A stretch of 64,000 nt of DNA from Proteiniborus sp. DW1 (GCF_900095305.1 NZ_FMDO01000014.1:62001-126000); one strand, 5' to 3'; shown: positions 27,026 through 35,522, counted from the stretch's first letter. Program-made: numbers and translations. Notes: generated from the sequence alone by a model not told the origin.

Positions 27026-27952
27026 ATGCTGTCAAATATTGAATTTATCAGACAATCTCTAGAAATACACCTTTTCTTTGCTAGAATTATGAAAGAACAT
27101 TCATTTTTCCTACAAGTAGGCTTTACTCCAAGAGATGTGAGCTTTTCTCAACAGGCAGATTTATTTAGAGTAGAGTTTGACAGACTTTTAAAAGATGTCA
27201 TTTTGCTTTCAAACGGAGTTGTTAGTCATAGTGTAATTGAATCAGGTCAGATAGTAACTTCATATACACTTAATGCTGAAATGGCATCATCATATCTAAC
27301 TGGTGTACAGATACAAACGGGTCTCACTCAGGCTGAACTTGGATTAGTAGGCGGAGAAAATATTGTGTACAATCCAGTGCTAGAGCAAAGAGTATATATG
27401 GTTAACCAAAACGCTTTAGCTTTAACAGCAGGTTTAATAAACTTTAAAGATACTGTACTTAGAAATGTTTTGTCTTGTAATATGTTCACGGTCAATTATC
27501 CGCTTTTAATCGACCATATCATGAGAGAAGCAAAACTGTATTTTCGAATGATTGATAGACTTCAGAGAAGAGAGCAAATTAATATAGCACAAGAGATTTA
27601 TGAGCAAGAGCTATTCTGGAATAAGATTATGGCTGAGCATTCAAAATTCATTAGAGGACTTCTTGATCCAACAGAAGAAGATTTATTTAATATGGCTAAT
27701 AATTTTGGTAAGGAATTTGATAAGTTGACAGAAGATGTGAAGAAGACTATGGGTAAAACTTTACCAATTTCAAAAGTGACAGATGAAAGCCTTGAAGCTA
27801 CAAAAAGGATTAGTGATTTTAATGCTCAAGGTACTCGCGGACTAATTGAATGTAAGATAAAGTCTATAATAATACCTTTGTTGGGCGATCATGTTCTTCG
27901 TGAATCTAACCATTTTATACATTTACTTAAAAAATTCCAGAAAGCAGTTTAA
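27026..27952 (+). CDS. DUF2935 family protein (possible metal-binding helical protein)
   Basis: A 308-residue all-helical protein with two homologous halves. Half one has LEIHLFFARIMKEHSFFLQ near residue 12; half two has YEQELFWNKIMAEHSKFIRG near 195. Each carries the E-x-x-H-x-F element of DUF2935, and each half ends in an H-M/V-L-R-E-type helix (DHIMREAKLYF, DHVLRESNHF). The arrangement of Glu and His recalls a four-helix metal site, and family members occur in spore-formers, but the function is not established. The ATG has GGAGGGG. It is a single gene with a terminator behind. Confidence 0.82.
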   Translation: MLSNIEFIRQSLEIHLFFARIMKEHSFFLQVGFTPRDVSFSQQADLFRVEFDRLLKDVILLSNGVVSHSVIESGQIVTSYTLNAEMASSYLTGVQIQTGLTQAELGLVGGENIVYNPVLEQRVYMVNQNALALTAGLINFKDTVLRNVLSCNMFTVNYPLLIDHIMREAKLYFRMIDRLQRREQINIAQEIYEQELFWNKIMAEHSKFIRGLLDPTEEDLFNMANNFGKEFDKLTEDVKKTMGKTLPISKVTDESLEATKRISDFNAQGTRGLIECKIKSIIIPLLGDHVLRESNHFIHLLKKFQKAV

Positions 27953-28253
27953 CTAAACTTAAGTGGAAAGATTAGAATACATAAAAGGAACCAAGAATTA
28001 GATAAGTTAAGATCATTAAAAGACAAGAAAAAGAATAATAGATAAGTAAAGCCCCAGTTATCTCACAACTAATAGTTCATATGAGGTAACTGGGGCAAAT
28101 TTTTTCTTGATATTTTAATTTAAATAAAATAAAATGTAAAATTATAAATATGGATAGTTTAATTATGCAAGTAAAAGATATTCAGTAGTAGAAGAGTATT
28201 TGAAATACTAGGCGAGAAGATAAATATTAAACACTGAAAGGTTGTGTTAATTG
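27953..28253. other. 301-base gap holding a terminator and the glutamine synthetase leader
   Basis: Apart from the hairpin at 28051-28105 it is AT-rich and has no open frame with a start. The leader before 28254 has no glutamine-riboswitch or T-box core that I can recognise. A GAAAGG ribosome site ends it. Confidence 0.5.
28051..28105 (+). terminator. Rho-independent terminator
   Basis: A 15-base stem with one G-T pair (28051-28065 with 28082-28096) is followed by AAATTTTTT. It ends the DUF2935 transcript and insulates the glutamine synthetase gene. Confidence 0.88.
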
Positions 28254-30164
28254 ATGAAAAAAGCTGAATTAGTGTATACAATCTATAAAGAAAAGGATAG
28301 AATTCATAATCTCAAAGGATTATTAAAAGAACACCCGGAAATACAATTTGTTTCATTTATGGGTGTTGATCTTGGTGGAAATGCTACTGATGAAAAGATA
28401 CCAATAAAATTATTTATTAATGACATAGATAATTTTCTTAATAGTGGAATACAAACTGATGGGTCTAGTGTTGCTTTAAACAAAATAGCAACTTTAAATA
28501 ATGCAAGAGTAGACATAGTCCCCGATTTAGATGTTAATTGGTTTGTAGACTATAACTATGAGCACATTTATGAAGAAAGCAATTTACCAGTAGGAACTTT
28601 AAAAATACCTTCTTTTTTAATCCACAATGGAAAAAAGGTAGATTCAAGATCCATTTTGCACAAGGCTGTAGAGAATTTTAAAAAGAGCCTAATTGAAATA
28701 TTTGAACAATATCCACATTTGATTAAAAATATAGGAATAGATAGTGTGGACTATATTGATGAAGTGATACTGACATCTGCAACAGAATTAGAAATGTGGG
28801 TGCAAACCCCTGAATTTAGACCTAATATTCAAAAGCTTACTACTTCTCAATCTTTGAAAGAGCAGTATTGGAAAAGGACTAGGGGAACTGTAAGAACTGC
28901 ATTAGAGAAAAGTTTGATGGCTCTTGAGAAGTATGGTTTTGAGCCTGAAATGGGCCACAAAGAAGTTGGGGGAATATCAAGCAAAGTTGGAACTGATGGA
29001 CACCTACATTATGTAATGGAACAGCTAGAAATAGACTGGAAGTATAGTACCGGAGTTCAAACTGCAGATAACGAAATATTTATTAGAGATTTAGTGGAAG
29101 AAATATTTACAGAGCATGGATTAAAAGTAAGCTTTGTAGCAAAACCAATTGAAGAAGTGGCAGGTAACGGAGAACATACTCATGTAGGTGTTTCAGTAAG
29201 ACTTAAAGATGGTAGTATAAAAAATCTATTTACTCCTGTAGACAGAACTAAGGACTACCTAAGTGAAATAGGGTATGGTGCTTTAATGGGTATATTGAAG
29301 AACTATGAAGTTATAAATCCATTTATAACTTCGTCAACAGATGGATTTAATAGATTAAAACCAGGTTTTGAAGCTCCTGTATGTATAGTTAGTTCATTAG
29401 GTCGCAGTATTGATAAGCCTTCTAGAAATAGGACTGTTTTAGTTGGTGTAGTTGGTGATCAGCAAAATCCTTTAACTACAAGATTTGAAGTAAGGTCTCC
29501 GAATCCACTTTCTAATACTTATTTAGTTATATCTAGTATATATCAAGGGATGCTAGATGGAATAATAGCTGTAGCAGAAAGTGGGAAAAGCTCAAAGGAA
29601 TTAGAATTTGAGATTTCGAAAGAACCTGAGGTCCAAGGCTTTTACTTAGAAAAGGGAAGAGCTTATAGAAGCGAAGAAGATGTATTTGAATATTATTCTG
29701 AAGAAGAGAGAAATAGAATATTTGGTAATCCTCCTAGAACTGTATGGGAGAATATTAAAAACTTAGATATATACAAGGATAAGAAACAAATTCTATTAAG
29801 AGGTGAAGTATTTTCAGATGAGATTATAGAATCTTATAAAGATAGTATTTTAAGAAGATGGTTAACTGAATTGACAGATAGGATTATTAGACATGATATT
29901 AAAATAATGAGAAACATAACCAAGATACATCAGGATGATACCGCTACAGATTTAGACAAAATTACATGGAAGGAGATAGAGGATATTAAAAATTCCTTAT
30001 CTAAGAACACACTAGATAAAAAATGTTTATTTAGCAAATTACATGATGCAATAGAGCTTGAGGACTATGATAGTGTTTCTAAGCTTCAATTAGAAATTGA
30101 AAAAAACATGAATAAACTAAAAAAGATTTATAATAGATATAAGAAGAATCTGTTAGAGCTATAG
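28254..30164 (+). CDS. glutamine synthetase, long clostridial type
   Basis: A 636-residue member of the glutamine synthetase superfamily, about 190 residues longer than bacterial GlnA (type I), a form seen in clostridia. Catalytic landmarks are present: QTDGSS near residue 65, the Mn-site GHKEVGG near 232 (HHEV in the classical enzyme), AGNGEHTHVGV near 302 (normally GSGMHxH), SSTDGFNRLKPGFEAP near 360 and the conserved RFEVRSPNPLSNTYL near 412. A C-terminal helical extension from about 470 ends in a coiled coil. The known reaction is ATP-dependent formation of glutamine from glutamate and ammonia. ATG 28254 is used. No glnR-like gene is adjacent. Confidence 0.85.
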   Translation: MKKAELVYTIYKEKDRIHNLKGLLKEHPEIQFVSFMGVDLGGNATDEKIPIKLFINDIDNFLNSGIQTDGSSVALNKIATLNNARVDIVPDLDVNWFVDYNYEHIYEESNLPVGTLKIPSFLIHNGKKVDSRSILHKAVENFKKSLIEIFEQYPHLIKNIGIDSVDYIDEVILTSATELEMWVQTPEFRPNIQKLTTSQSLKEQYWKRTRGTVRTALEKSLMALEKYGFEPEMGHKEVGGISSKVGTDGHLHYVMEQLEIDWKYSTGVQTADNEIFIRDLVEEIFTEHGLKVSFVAKPIEEVAGNGEHTHVGVSVRLKDGSIKNLFTPVDRTKDYLSEIGYGALMGILKNYEVINPFITSSTDGFNRLKPGFEAPVCIVSSLGRSIDKPSRNRTVLVGVVGDQQNPLTTRFEVRSPNPLSNTYLVISSIYQGMLDGIIAVAESGKSSKELEFEISKEPEVQGFYLEKGRAYRSEEDVFEYYSEEERNRIFGNPPRTVWENIKNLDIYKDKKQILLRGEVFSDEIIESYKDSILRRWLTELTDRIIRHDIKIMRNITKIHQDDTATDLDKITWKEIEDIKNSLSKNTLDKKCLFSKLHDAIELEDYDSVSKLQLEIEKNMNKLKKIYNRYKKNLLEL

Positions 30165-30315
30165 TAAAGTGAAAATTTATTTACTACAAGAATATTCTTT
30201 GAGGTTATTAGATGTTGAAGACTTATACATTAGGACTTTAGTAGATTAGTATAAATTTCTTTTGGGTATATTAGGCATGTAAGGAAAATTGATAAATGTT
30301 AAAGGAGAGAGAATT

Positions 30316-31485
30316 ATGCTAAACTTTAATTATTCTATACCTACTAAGATTTTCTTTGGAAAAGATCAAATCAAAGTACTAGGAAAAGAAATTAAAAAAT
30401 ATGGATCAAAGGTTTTACTTGCTTATGGTGGAGGAAGTATCAAGAAAATCGGTTTATATGGTGAGGTTATAAAAATACTAAATGAAGAAAACATTCCATT
30501 TTGGGAGTTAAGCGGGATAGAGCCAAACCCAAGGATAGAAAGTGTAAGAGAGGGCATTAGAATTTGCAGAGAAAATGATATCGACTTTATACTTCCAGTA
30601 GGTGGAGGAAGTACTATAGACTGTGCAAAGGTAATAGCTGCAGGATTTTTCTATGAAGGTGATCCATGGGACTTAGTTATTAGAAAAGCTAAAATTGAAA
30701 AAGTGCTTCCAATTGCTTCAGTACTTACACTAGCAGCCACAGGTTCAGAAATGGATGCAGGAGCAGTTATCACTAATCCTGAGACTAAGCAAAAGCTAGG
30801 TGTAGGTCATCCAGATATGGCGCCTAAGTTCTCCATATTAGATCCAACATATACCTTCTCAGTACCTGCAAGCCAGACAGCAGCAGGAACAGCAGACATA
30901 ATGAGCCATATTCTTGAATCCTATTTTAGTAACAACAAGGATGCTTTTGTTCAAGATAAAATAGCAGAAGGCTTGCTTAAAACTTGTATTAAATATGGAC
31001 CAATAGCCATAAAAGAACCTGATAATTACGAAGCTAGAGCAAATTTAATGTGGGCTTCAAGCCTTGCAATAAATGGACTTATACGATATGGAAAAGAAGC
31101 AATTTGGAGTGTCCACCCATTACAGCATGAATTGGGAGCTTATTATGATATAACACATGGAGTAGGCTTAGCAATATTGACACCCCATTGGATGAGACAT
31201 GTTTTAAGTGATTCAACTGTAGAAAAGTTTGTCGAATATGGTAAAAATGTATGGGATATTAAGGATGACAAGTACGATTATGATATAGCCAATGAAGCTA
31301 TAGATAAGACTCAGGAGTTCTTCAAATCCTTAGGAATACCGACAACCCTAAGAGAACTGGGGATAGGAGAAGAAAACCTTGAAAAAATGGCAAGAGCAGT
31401 GACAAATTATAATGGTGGTACAGTAGGCTCATATAAGCCTCTTAGCTATGAAGATGTATTAGAGATTTATAAAAAAGCACTGTAG
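30316..31485 (+). CDS. iron-containing alcohol dehydrogenase (butanol dehydrogenase type)
   Basis: A 389-residue group III alcohol dehydrogenase. The nucleotide-binding GGGSTIDCAKVIAAG lies near residue 94, the metal ligands D and H in GTADIMSHILE near 190, and HELGAYYDITHGVGLAIL with the final His ligands near 265-280. The sequence SYKPLSYEDVLEIYKKAL at the end fits the BdhA/YugJ group that reduces aldehydes with NAD(P)H. I start at ATG 30316 because AAAGGAG (30301-30307) precedes it; the frame extends nine codons upstream. It appears monocistronic with a hairpin behind. Confidence 0.9.
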   Translation: MLNFNYSIPTKIFFGKDQIKVLGKEIKKYGSKVLLAYGGGSIKKIGLYGEVIKILNEENIPFWELSGIEPNPRIESVREGIRICRENDIDFILPVGGGSTIDCAKVIAAGFFYEGDPWDLVIRKAKIEKVLPIASVLTLAATGSEMDAGAVITNPETKQKLGVGHPDMAPKFSILDPTYTFSVPASQTAAGTADIMSHILESYFSNNKDAFVQDKIAEGLLKTCIKYGPIAIKEPDNYEARANLMWASSLAINGLIRYGKEAIWSVHPLQHELGAYYDITHGVGLAILTPHWMRHVLSDSTVEKFVEYGKNVWDIKDDKYDYDIANEAIDKTQEFFKSLGIPTTLRELGIGEENLEKMARAVTNYNGGTVGSYKPLSYEDVLEIYKKAL

Positions 31486-31490
31486 AATAA

Positions 31491-31529
31491 TAGGGGAGCA
31501 TATTAACATATGTTCCTCCTATATTTTTT
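31491..31529 (+). terminator. probable terminator
   Basis: An imperfect hairpin (TAGGGGAGCATAT with ATATGTTCCTCCTA) runs into ATATTTTTT. It lies six bases after the alcohol dehydrogenase stop. Confidence 0.7.
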
Positions 31530-31624
31530 GAAGGGAAATAAACATGTATGTTGAATAATAAAAAATAGTATTGGACTTTTTTTATTTGAAGCTGTAAAAA
31601 TTCTATTGAAAGGAGATTAAAAGC

Positions 31625-31855
31625 TTGAATAATAAGATAATACTGAGCAAAGAAATAAAAGAAAAGATGATCTTAGCAATCATGGATTACTTTGTAAAAG
31701 AAAGAGATGAAGAATTAGGATATTTAGCAGCTACACTAATATTAGATTTTATTACAGAAAAGTTGGGACCGGAGTATTACAATCAAGGTGTTTATGATTC
31801 ATATAAAAGAATGAATCAAATGGTAGAGGATTTGCTAGAGATTCAGAAATATTAA
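31625..31855 (+). CDS. DUF2164 family protein
   Basis: A 76-residue helical protein with TTG start behind AAAGGAG. The pattern EIKEKMILAIMDYFVKERDE, ELGYLAATLILDFITEKLGP and a final YNQGVYDSYKRMNQ is the DUF2164 layout, a small family in Firmicutes and Proteobacteria without known function. It stands between the alcohol dehydrogenase and the convergent nitroreductase, ending at a bidirectional terminator. Confidence 0.85.
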   Translation: MNNKIILSKEIKEKMILAIMDYFVKERDEELGYLAATLILDFITEKLGPEYYNQGVYDSYKRMNQMVEDLLEIQKY

Positions 31856-31910
31856 TGAGCAGATAGCTAGAATCTTTGATTTTATGTTAGTTACCTATAC
31901 AACATCTGAA

Positions 31911-31957
31911 AACATGGGTCAGGTTTTTTTAATCTATAAAACCTGACCCGTGTTTTT
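31911..31957. terminator. bidirectional terminator
   Basis: A 17-base stem with a G-T mismatch (31911-31927 with 31938-31954) has T-runs on both sides. It sits between the convergent DUF2164 (+) and nitroreductase (-) genes and serves both. Confidence 0.88.
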
Positions 31958-31965
31958 CAATTAAA

Positions 31966-32706
31966 TTAATATTTATTCTCATACCCCTGTTCTTTAATAG
32001 TAGGACTAACATTAGGAAAATATATTGTACTATATGTTTGAGCTATGCCTTGGGACCAATTTCTGTCGCTTTTATCATTAGTTCTTTTTCTCATATACTG
32101 AGACATTTCCTCATCATAGCTATCAATAATTTCCCTTAAATCACTATTATATTTTTCCTCATGATATACTGCTTCCTTTGGTAATCTTGGCTTTAGCTCT
32201 GATTTATCATTAGGATATCCTACACATAGCCCGCATATAGGATATACGTATTTTGGCAACTCAAGAAGCTCAATTATCTTCTTAGGGTTATTTCGGACTC
32301 CTCCAATTGGAACGATACCTAGGCCTAAGGATTCTGCTGCACCTATGGCATTTCCCATAGCTAGACCAACATCAACACAGCCAACCATGATAGATTCAAG
32401 ATCCTCAGTAATTACTAGCTCAACCCCATTTTTCTCTGCTGCCAGTTTTGCTCTATAAAAATCTGAAGCAAATATTAGAATAACAGGAGCTTCATCAATC
32501 CACTTTTGCCCACCAGCAAACTCTGCAATTTTTGCTTTTCTTTCTTTATCTTTTACTGCAATTATACTTACCTGTTGTCCATTAATTGAAGAGGGAGCAG
32601 CTTGAGCAGCCCTAATAATTGCATCTAGCTCCTCATCTCTTATCATTTCTTCTTTATAGCTTCTTATTGATCTATGATCCATGAAAGTTCTAATTACTTC
32701 ATTCAT
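31966..32706 (-). CDS. nitroreductase family FMN-dependent oxidoreductase (NfsA/NfrA-like)
   Basis: A 246-residue nitroreductase-fold flavoprotein. FMN-binding residues are seen in MDHRSIRSYKEE near residue 9 (HRSxRxF/Y) and AAPSSINGQQVSI near 36; the dimer region AMGNAIGAAESLGLGIVPIGG near 115-135 and CGLCVGYPNDK near 158 with a following KPRLP match the NfsA/Frp subgroup that uses NAD(P)H to reduce nitro groups, flavins or quinones. AGGAGGTACC precedes ATG on the minus strand. It is divergent from the ElaA-like gene; their shared promoter region has a palindrome. Confidence 0.88.
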   Translation of the reverse strand: MNEVIRTFMDHRSIRSYKEEMIRDEELDAIIRAAQAAPSSINGQQVSIIAVKDKERKAKIAEFAGGQKWIDEAPVILIFASDFYRAKLAAEKNGVELVITEDLESIMVGCVDVGLAMGNAIGAAESLGLGIVPIGGVRNNPKKIIELLELPKYVYPICGLCVGYPNDKSELKPRLPKEAVYHEEKYNSDLREIIDSYDEEMSQYMRKRTNDKSDRNWSQGIAQTYSTIYFPNVSPTIKEQGYENKY

Positions 32707-32810
32707 ACTAGGTACCTCCTAAAATATTTTCTAAAGCTTTAATTAAAATCATAAAATATTATACCCATGTAACTATTCATTACTCACATAAGCAGGAATT
32801 TGCATGATAA

Positions 32811-32830
32811 ATGTATAATAAATTATACAT
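32811..32830. promoter_or_regulatory. perfect palindrome in a divergent promoter region
   Basis: ATGTATAATAAATTATACAT is a perfect 20-base palindrome between the divergent nitroreductase and ElaA-like genes. It includes a TATAAT on each strand. It could be an operator shared by both genes (MarR-type sites look similar) or simply overlapping -10 boxes. Confidence 0.5.
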
Positions 32831-32895
32831 GAAATAGTTAACAGGCTTATGTAAGAAAATTTTCCCCTATGGGAAACTGGAAAGGAGAAATAGAC

Positions 32896-33363
32896 ATGGA
32901 ATGGAAAATAAAAAAATATAATGAGTTAACCATTGAAGAATTGTACAGTATTTTAAAAGCAAGAATAGAAGTATTTGTAGTAGAGCAGAATTGCTTTTAC
33001 CAAGACTGTGATGGAAAGGACAAAAAAGCATATCATTTATTCTTAGAGGATAATGGAGATGTTATTGCATATACAAGAATTTTAGAAAAAGGCATATCTT
33101 ATGATGAAGTTTCTATTGGTAGATTTTTAGTTAAGGATAAGTATCGTCGTAAAGGCTTAGCAAAGGAAATGTTAAAAAGAGCAATTAACTTTATTGAAGA
33201 AACCTTAAATGAAAAATCCATTAGGCTTTCTGGACAAGTATATATAAAGGGTTTATATAAAAGTTTTGGATTTGAAGAGGTTTCAGATATATATCTAGAA
33301 GATAATATACCTCATGTTGAAATGCTATACAAATTAGATAAAAATAAGAAACAGTTACCTTGA
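32896..33363 (+). CDS. ElaA-like GNAT acetyltransferase
   Basis: A 155-residue GNAT protein of the ElaA group. Features: LYSILKARIEVFVVEQNCFY near residue 17 (the ElaA 'R-xEVFVVEQ' signature), DCDGKDKKAYHL, IGRFLVKDKYRRKGLAKEML (motif A, RRKGLA), and LSGQVYIKGLYKSFGFEEV with the YxxxGF element. The enzyme acetylates an unknown amine. ATG 32896 is chosen by AAAGGAG (32881-32887). Its 3' end overlaps a hairpin, and copies of this 3' end occur as fossils inside the following cysteine-rich array. Confidence 0.85.
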   Translation: MEWKIKKYNELTIEELYSILKARIEVFVVEQNCFYQDCDGKDKKAYHLFLEDNGDVIAYTRILEKGISYDEVSIGRFLVKDKYRRKGLAKEMLKRAINFIEETLNEKSIRLSGQVYIKGLYKSFGFEEVSDIYLEDNIPHVEMLYKLDKNKKQLP

Positions 33364-33383
33364 TTATAGGTAAAGGTAACTGT
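33351..33383. terminator. bidirectional hairpin at the ElaA stop codon
   Basis: ACAGTTACCTT (33351-33361) pairs with AAGGTAACTGT (33373-33383) around the stop of the ElaA-like gene. On the minus strand a run of T follows it, so it likely terminates the cysteine-rich gene. It resembles the GGTACCTTGA hairpins found further in the array. Confidence 0.7.
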
Positions 33384-33397
33384 ATCCTTAATTATAC

Positions 33398-33877
33398 TTA
33401 CCACCCTCTACATTCCCACTTATATTCCTGCCTTACTACAGATTCTACATAAGTACATCTAGTACATTTGTAGTCCACTATTACATGTCTTGCCATTTCA
33501 TAATCATGACCATTTGCTTTGTGTTGACATTTTCTAATTCTATCTGTGTAAAACCATGTTTTACCTGGAGTTTCAGTTATTATTATCACACCTCCACATT
33601 CACATGCAGGAGCATTGATGCCAATGTCATTAGTGCGTGAACGCTCAAGATGCTTACTATAGGGAATACCACAGCTACATATCAAAACTCCATTCTCAAC
33701 ATAAGGCTCTTGTTTAGATACTTGCTCTGTAGTGGCAGAAGATTCTGTGTCTATAGATGTATGATTGGAGGGAACATATGTAGAAGTATCCATTCTTTGG
33801 TCTGCTGATGCAAAAGTACTTATATAGCTTATTAATGCAAACATAAGTATTAGTTTAGCTAATAGTCCCTTTTTCAT
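33398..33877 (-). CDS. secreted eight-cysteine protein, copy 1
   Basis: A 159-residue exported protein. Signal peptide 1-25 ends FASA|D; a Ser/Thr/Glu-rich linker follows (about 26-62); then a domain with Cys 67, 69, 92, 94, 117, 138, 141 and 156, in the pattern CxC-G, CxC-GG, C-x-H, G-H-D-Y, CxxC and a terminal WECRGW. The paired Cys and His suggest a zinc-ribbon-like metal site; a secreted disulfide-rich domain is the alternative. I start at ATG 33877: the AAAGGAGGTG site overlaps an earlier in-frame GTG, and all four copies then begin MKK. I do not know the family. Terminated by the hairpin at 33351. Confidence 0.85.
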   Translation of the reverse strand: MKKGLLAKLILMFALISYISTFASADQRMDTSTYVPSNHTSIDTESSATTEQVSKQEPYVENGVLICSCGIPYSKHLERSRTNDIGINAPACECGGVIIITETPGKTWFYTDRIRKCQHKANGHDYEMARHVIVDYKCTRCTYVESVVRQEYKWECRGW

Positions 33878-33956
33878 AACAGACTGCACCTCCTTTCATA
33901 TAGATTTATCAAAGCTTTTGACCATATATTAACAATTAAACATTAAATTGCAAAGC

Positions 33957-33976
33957 TTGTTACAAATTCGTAACAA
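33957..33976. promoter_or_regulatory. inverted repeat upstream of Cys-rich gene 1
   Basis: TTGTTAC-AAATTC-GTAACAA, perfect seven-base arms, lies about 80 bases upstream of gene 1 (minus strand). An identical copy is at 35503-35522 upstream of gene 3. It could be a shared operator. Genes 2 and 4 lack it and have a different upstream region. Confidence 0.5.
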
Positions 33977-34060
33977 ATAGCTCTTTAAAAATTAAATGGA
34001 AGCTTGTAGTTTTTAATAGCTAAAAGCTTTTTTTAATTTTTTGTTAATTGTTTTAAAAAT

Positions 34061-34138
34061 ATGGACATAGAGGTATCAGATACATGTTTAGAAGACGATT
34101 TACCTAATGTTGAAATGCTATACAAATCAGCCGAATAA
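34061..34138 (+). pseudogene. fossil of the elaA-like gene 3' end, copy 1
   Basis: A 25-codon open run reads MDIEVSDTCLEDDLPN and VEMLYKSAE, then stops. It corresponds to the C terminus of the ElaA-like protein (EEVSDIYLEDNIPHVEMLYK), whose real copy ends at 33363. A hairpin follows, as in the original. The piece was evidently copied together with the cysteine-rich gene during tandem duplication. Confidence 0.88.
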
Positions 34139-34144
34139 AAGGAC

Positions 34145-34172
34145 AGGTACCTTGATATAGTTCAAGGTACCT
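34145..34172. terminator. GGTACCTTGA hairpin, terminator of Cys-rich gene 2
   Basis: AGGTACCTTGA (34145-34155) pairs with TCAAGGTACCT (34162-34172). It lies seven bases past the stop of gene 2, followed on the minus strand by TCCTTTTATT. It is the same palindrome family as at 34894 and 35691 and is related to 46173. Confidence 0.7.
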
Positions 34173-34178
34173 ATTCTC

Positions 34179-34661
34179 TTAATAATCCCATCCTCTACAT
34201 TCCCATTTGGAATCTTGTGTTGTTATAGAATCTACATAAGCACATTGAATACATTCATACACTACTATTACATCCCTTACCATTTTATAATCATGACCAT
34301 ATTTTTTATGTTGACATTCTTTTGATTCATGTGTGTATTTCCATGGTCCTGGAATTCTTGATTCTCTTATATTACCTCCGCAGTCACATTTATAAGCATT
34401 GATGCCAATGTCGTCAGTGTGTGAACGCTCAAGATGCTTACTATAGGGAATACCACAGCTACACATCAAAACTCCATTCTCAACATAAGGCTCTTGTTTA
34501 GATACTTGCTCTGTAGTGGCAGAAGATTCTGTGTCTATAGATGTATGATTAGAGGGAACATATGTAGAGGTATCCATTCTTTGGTCTGCTGATGCAAAAG
34601 TACTTATATAGCTTATTAATACAAGCATAAGTATTAGTTTAGCTAATAGTCTTTTTTTCAT
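34179..34661 (-). CDS. secreted eight-cysteine protein, copy 2
   Basis: A 160-residue paralogue of copy 1 with the same signal peptide and linker. The eight cysteines occur in the same order and near-identical spacing (CSCG, CDCGG, CQH, CIQC, WECRGWDY); the C terminus has two extra residues. Between the Cys pairs the residues differ from copy 1, for example ESRIPGPWKYTHES. ATG 34661 has AAGGAGGTG. The upstream region differs from that of copies 1 and 3 but is nearly identical to that of copy 4, so promoters may come in two types. Confidence 0.85.
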   Translation of the reverse strand: MKKRLLAKLILMLVLISYISTFASADQRMDTSTYVPSNHTSIDTESSATTEQVSKQEPYVENGVLMCSCGIPYSKHLERSHTDDIGINAYKCDCGGNIRESRIPGPWKYTHESKECQHKKYGHDYKMVRDVIVVYECIQCAYVDSITTQDSKWECRGWDY

Positions 34662-34893
34662 AACAGATTACACCTCCTTATATTAGATTTACCACAATTT
34701 GTTGACTAAATATTAACATTAAACCATTAAACTGTAAATAATATTACAAAATATTAACAATTATTTTCTCTTAATACTTCTTTTGATAATGTATTACACC
34801 TCTGGTCTTTTTGGCTTAAATATCATTTAGATTTTTGCTAGAAAATTTTTCACTAAAACACAAAATTAATTTATATTAGGGCCAAATAAAAGG

Positions 34894-34926
34894 ACAAGTA
34901 CCTTGATTATGAGTCAAGGTACCTGT
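34894..34926. terminator. GGTACCTTGA hairpin, terminator of Cys-rich gene 3
   Basis: A 13-base stem with one mismatch (34894-34906 with 34914-34926) stands just past the stop of gene 3. TTTTT flanks it on the plus side and TCCTTTTATT on the minus side. Unlike the other two intergenic sites, only a few bases of the elaA fossil (AATAAAAGGAC) remain in front of it. Confidence 0.7.
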
Positions 34927-34943
34927 TTTTCCTTTAATTATAC

Positions 34944-35423
34944 TTACCATCCTTTACATTCCCACTTGTATTCACTATATGAGTCATATTCTAAGTAACT
35001 ACAATTATTACAGCTATACTTAGTTACTACCTTTCTTTCCATTTCATAATCATGTCCATAATGATGGTGGATACATTTTCTTTCCTCTTTCGTATAGAAC
35101 CAATCAAACTTAGTTACAGTTGTAAGTATTTTACCACCACATCCACATATAGGAGTTAATAAATGAAATTCATCTTTGTTCTTGTTTTGATCAAGATGCT
35201 CAAAGTAAGGAATACCACAGCTACACATCAAAACTCCATCCTCAACATAAGGCTCTTGCTTATTTTCCTGTTCTGTAGTGACGGGAGATTCTGTGTCTAT
35301 AGATGTATGATTAGAGGTAACATATGTAGAGGTATCCATTCTTTGGTCTGCTGATGCAAAAGTACTTATATAGCTTATTAATACAAGCATAAGTATTAGT
35401 TTAGCTAATAGTCTTTTTTTCAT
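34944..35423 (-). CDS. secreted eight-cysteine protein, copy 3 (most diverged)
   Basis: A 159-residue paralogue. Residues 1-75 are nearly identical to copy 1 (MKKRLLAKLILMLVLISYIS and the DQRMDTSTYV linker), but the rest differs strongly: HLDQNKNKDEFHLLTPICGC, KCIHHHYGHDYEME, YSCNNCSYLEYDSYSEYKWE. All eight cysteines, GHDY and WECKGW are retained at the same positions. The sharp change between a conserved 5' half and a diverged 3' half within one recently duplicated block suggests gene conversion or selection for diversity in the secreted domain. ATG 35423 is used, as in the other copies. Confidence 0.85.
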   Translation of the reverse strand: MKKRLLAKLILMLVLISYISTFASADQRMDTSTYVTSNHTSIDTESPVTTEQENKQEPYVEDGVLMCSCGIPYFEHLDQNKNKDEFHLLTPICGCGGKILTTVTKFDWFYTKEERKCIHHHYGHDYEMERKVVTKYSCNNCSYLEYDSYSEYKWECKGW

Positions 35424-35502
35424 AACAGATTGCACCTCCTTTCATATAGATTTATCAAAGTCTTTGGCCATATATTAACAATTAAACATTAAATTGTAAA
35501 GC

Positions 35503-35522
35503 TTGTTACAAATTCGTAACAA
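35503..35522. promoter_or_regulatory. inverted repeat upstream of Cys-rich gene 3
   Basis: Second copy of TTGTTAC-AAATTC-GTAACAA, exactly 1,546 bases from the first, about 80 bases upstream of gene 3. Confidence 0.5.

Larger units (their letters stand above)
33384..34757. repeat. copy 1 of a 1,546-base tandem block
   Basis: The unit holds cysteine-rich genes 1 and 2 (minus strand) with their upstream regions and an elaA 3' fossil. Every gene boundary and flanking motif recurs at +1,546 bases (for example stops 33398/34944 and 34179/35725; starts 33877/35423 and 34661/36207). Identity on the right ends near 34757/36303. Confidence 0.9.

Noticed and set aside
28106-28253. Glutamine riboswitch before glutamine synthetase
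   Set aside because: The conserved glnA RNA core is not recognisable in the leader.
35163-35354. 63-codon plus-strand frame in the cysteine-rich array
   Set aside because: Antisense to copy 3; no matching frame is kept open at the same place in the other three copies.
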